DNA from: Chloroflexota bacterium | Lineage (GTDB): Bacteria; Chloroflexota; Dehalococcoidia; GIF9; UBA5629 | Length of the DNA: 14,829 bases | NCBI GenBank assembly: GCA_026389695.1 | Contig: JAPLHI010000030.1 | Location: 1-14,829 of the forward strand | Direction of reading: 5' to 3' | Shown here: positions 13,944 through 14,829 of the stretch, piece after piece | Layout: each line of letters opens with the position of its first letter | Position numbering within the stretch: position 1 is the stretch's first letter | Notes under the pieces: generated by a model | What the model was told of the DNA's origin: nothing | Database searches by the model: none | The model's input: the letters and a program-made list of their open reading frames with translations, nothing else | Program-made: the position numbers and the translations under genes

Positions 13944-14829
13944 TTATTTAGGCGCGAATGTTACTTCAAGGATGGCATCCGGATACTCTACAAATTGAGC
14001 AATATTGTTGCCGTTTGTCATCTTATCGAAAAGGGCTTCAAGCTGGAAACGCTCCGCTCCCGAGGCAACAAGATTTACAATTTCAGGTGTAACATCGACT
14101 TCGCTGGGTGCCGAAGTGAAGAGCGCTGCCGCCCTCCCCAGAGCTTCGCCGATGAAATTAAAATCGGGTAAACCTGCGCCGTACGTCGATTTCCAGAAGC
14201 GCAAACCATTCAGACCCGTTACCGGGGCAAAGGGATCCCCCGCCACTTTGGCCGAACTAAATTTGATTTTAGCATTACTTACCTCTGTCCCGTTAAGGCT
14301 GAAGATGTTGAAGCTAAAGAAACAGCGGTAACCTGTATTCTTTTCATCATCGCCGGCCCTGAACCTTGTTGTATCCTTATCACCGGTGCTGGATACTGTG
14401 CCGCTCTCGTTCCTGATGAGAGGTATCGTGGTAGTGTTGGTCGCCGACACCACATGCATTACTACGGTCTTCCTTGTCTCCGCTTTACCGTCGGATACTA
14501 TCGCTGAAATGCTGTAATCCCCACCCTTGTTGGGACCAACCCAGGTGACTGTCTTACCGACTCCTGAAATAGAACCTTCGCTCGCCGACCAGCTATACCT
14601 CAGCACATCTCCATCAGGGTCAAACGCGTCACAGGTAAGATTGGTCATGCCTCCATATGTAACGTTAGCCTGGCTTGTTGTAAGGCTGTTGATCACCGGT
14701 GGTTTGTTAGCGCCTACGGCGACGGTTACGGTAGATTGAGCCTTACCTCCTTTGCCGTCTTCCACAGTAAGCGTAATATCATAATTTCCATATTGTGGCG
14801 GGGCAACCCATGTGTTATTGGGACCCGAA
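13944..14829 (-). CDS. Paralogous Ig/PKD-like and DNRLRE-like surface protein, N-terminus cut by window edge
   Basis: The frame is open to the right edge, so the N-terminal signal and the start of the first domain lie outside; the GTG at 14765 is internal, not a start. The 295 visible residues begin SGPNNTWVAPPQYGNYDITL and align along their whole length with the protein at 12770-13918: the end of a first PKD-like domain, a second one (TNLTCDAFDPDGDVLRYSWS), and a DNRLRE-like C-terminus with GDKDTTRFRAGDDEKNTGYR, FFSFNIFSL, DVTPEIVNLV and an identical C-terminal APK. The two genes are 25 nt apart and clearly arose by tandem duplication, with divergence mainly in loop regions. Confidence 0.85.
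   Translation of the reverse strand, partial: SGPNNTWVAPPQYGNYDITLTVEDGKGGKAQSTVTVAVGANKPPVINSLTTSQANVTYGGMTNLTCDAFDPDGDVLRYSWSASEGSISGVGKTVTWVGPNKGGDYSISAIVSDGKAETRKTVVMHVVSATNTTTIPLIRNESGTVSSTGDKDTTRFRAGDDEKNTGYRCFFSFNIFSLNGTEVSNAKIKFSSAKVAGDPFAPVTGLNGLRFWKSTYGAGLPDFNFIGEALGRAAALFTSAPSEVDVTPEIVNLVASGAERFQLEALFDKMTNGNNIAQFVEYPDAILEVTFAPK

Overview
The window looks like a chromosomal segment of a bacterium from the Chloroflexota, most likely a Dehalococcoidia-type lineage. The basis is inference from moderate GC, HrcA/CIRCE heat-shock control, a dksA-like/lspA/rluD cluster, short dispersed palindromes whose translation reads 'RHCEERSDEAI', frequent TTG starts, and exported proteins with PKD-like domains. 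No rRNA, tRNA, CRISPR, transposase or phage gene was seen. All recognisable genes but one lie on the minus strand, so the window reads functionally from right to left.

Right edge to 12.7 kb: two tandem paralogous surface (lipo)protein genes (13944-14829, cut by the window edge, and 12770-13918), each with Ig/PKD-like domains followed by a DNRLRE-like C-terminal domain, ended by a 30-bp perfect palindrome. From 12.7 to 9.08 kb is a CIRCE-controlled chaperone operon, hrcA-grpE-dnaK, with no dnaJ after dnaK. dnaK is broken by what looks like one missing base. A 32-bp perfect palindrome separates it from the only plus-strand gene, a small exported protein (8510-9001).

8.5 to 7.1 kb: two very short membrane-protein genes of 50 and 54 codons (DUF3096-like) sit behind a near-consensus sigma-70 promoter that abuts an inverted repeat. 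A DUF72 (YecE-like) gene follows.

7.1 to 1.4 kb: a compact run of seven genes: TraR/DksA-type zinc-finger protein, lspA (prolipoprotein signal peptidase), rluD (pseudouridine synthase, disrupted by a short internal deletion and frameshift), a small coiled-coil protein, an RDD membrane protein, gltX and a CoA-ligase alpha-subunit-like protein. Many are spaced or overlapped as in an operon. LspA would mature the lipoprotein encoded further right.

1.4 to 1.07 kb is a block of dispersed palindromic repeats bounded by two 73-bp direct repeats; the inner one supplies the stop codon of the CoA-ligase gene. Left of it are a small membrane-anchored Gly/Cys-rich protein and the N-terminal part of an OmpR-type response regulator cut by the left edge.

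The content is largely housekeeping and I did not find a clear new multi-gene system. The points most worth checking are the two broken conserved genes (real mutations or assembly errors), the repeat block, the tandem surface-protein paralogues and the promoter/operator of the tiny membrane-protein pair.
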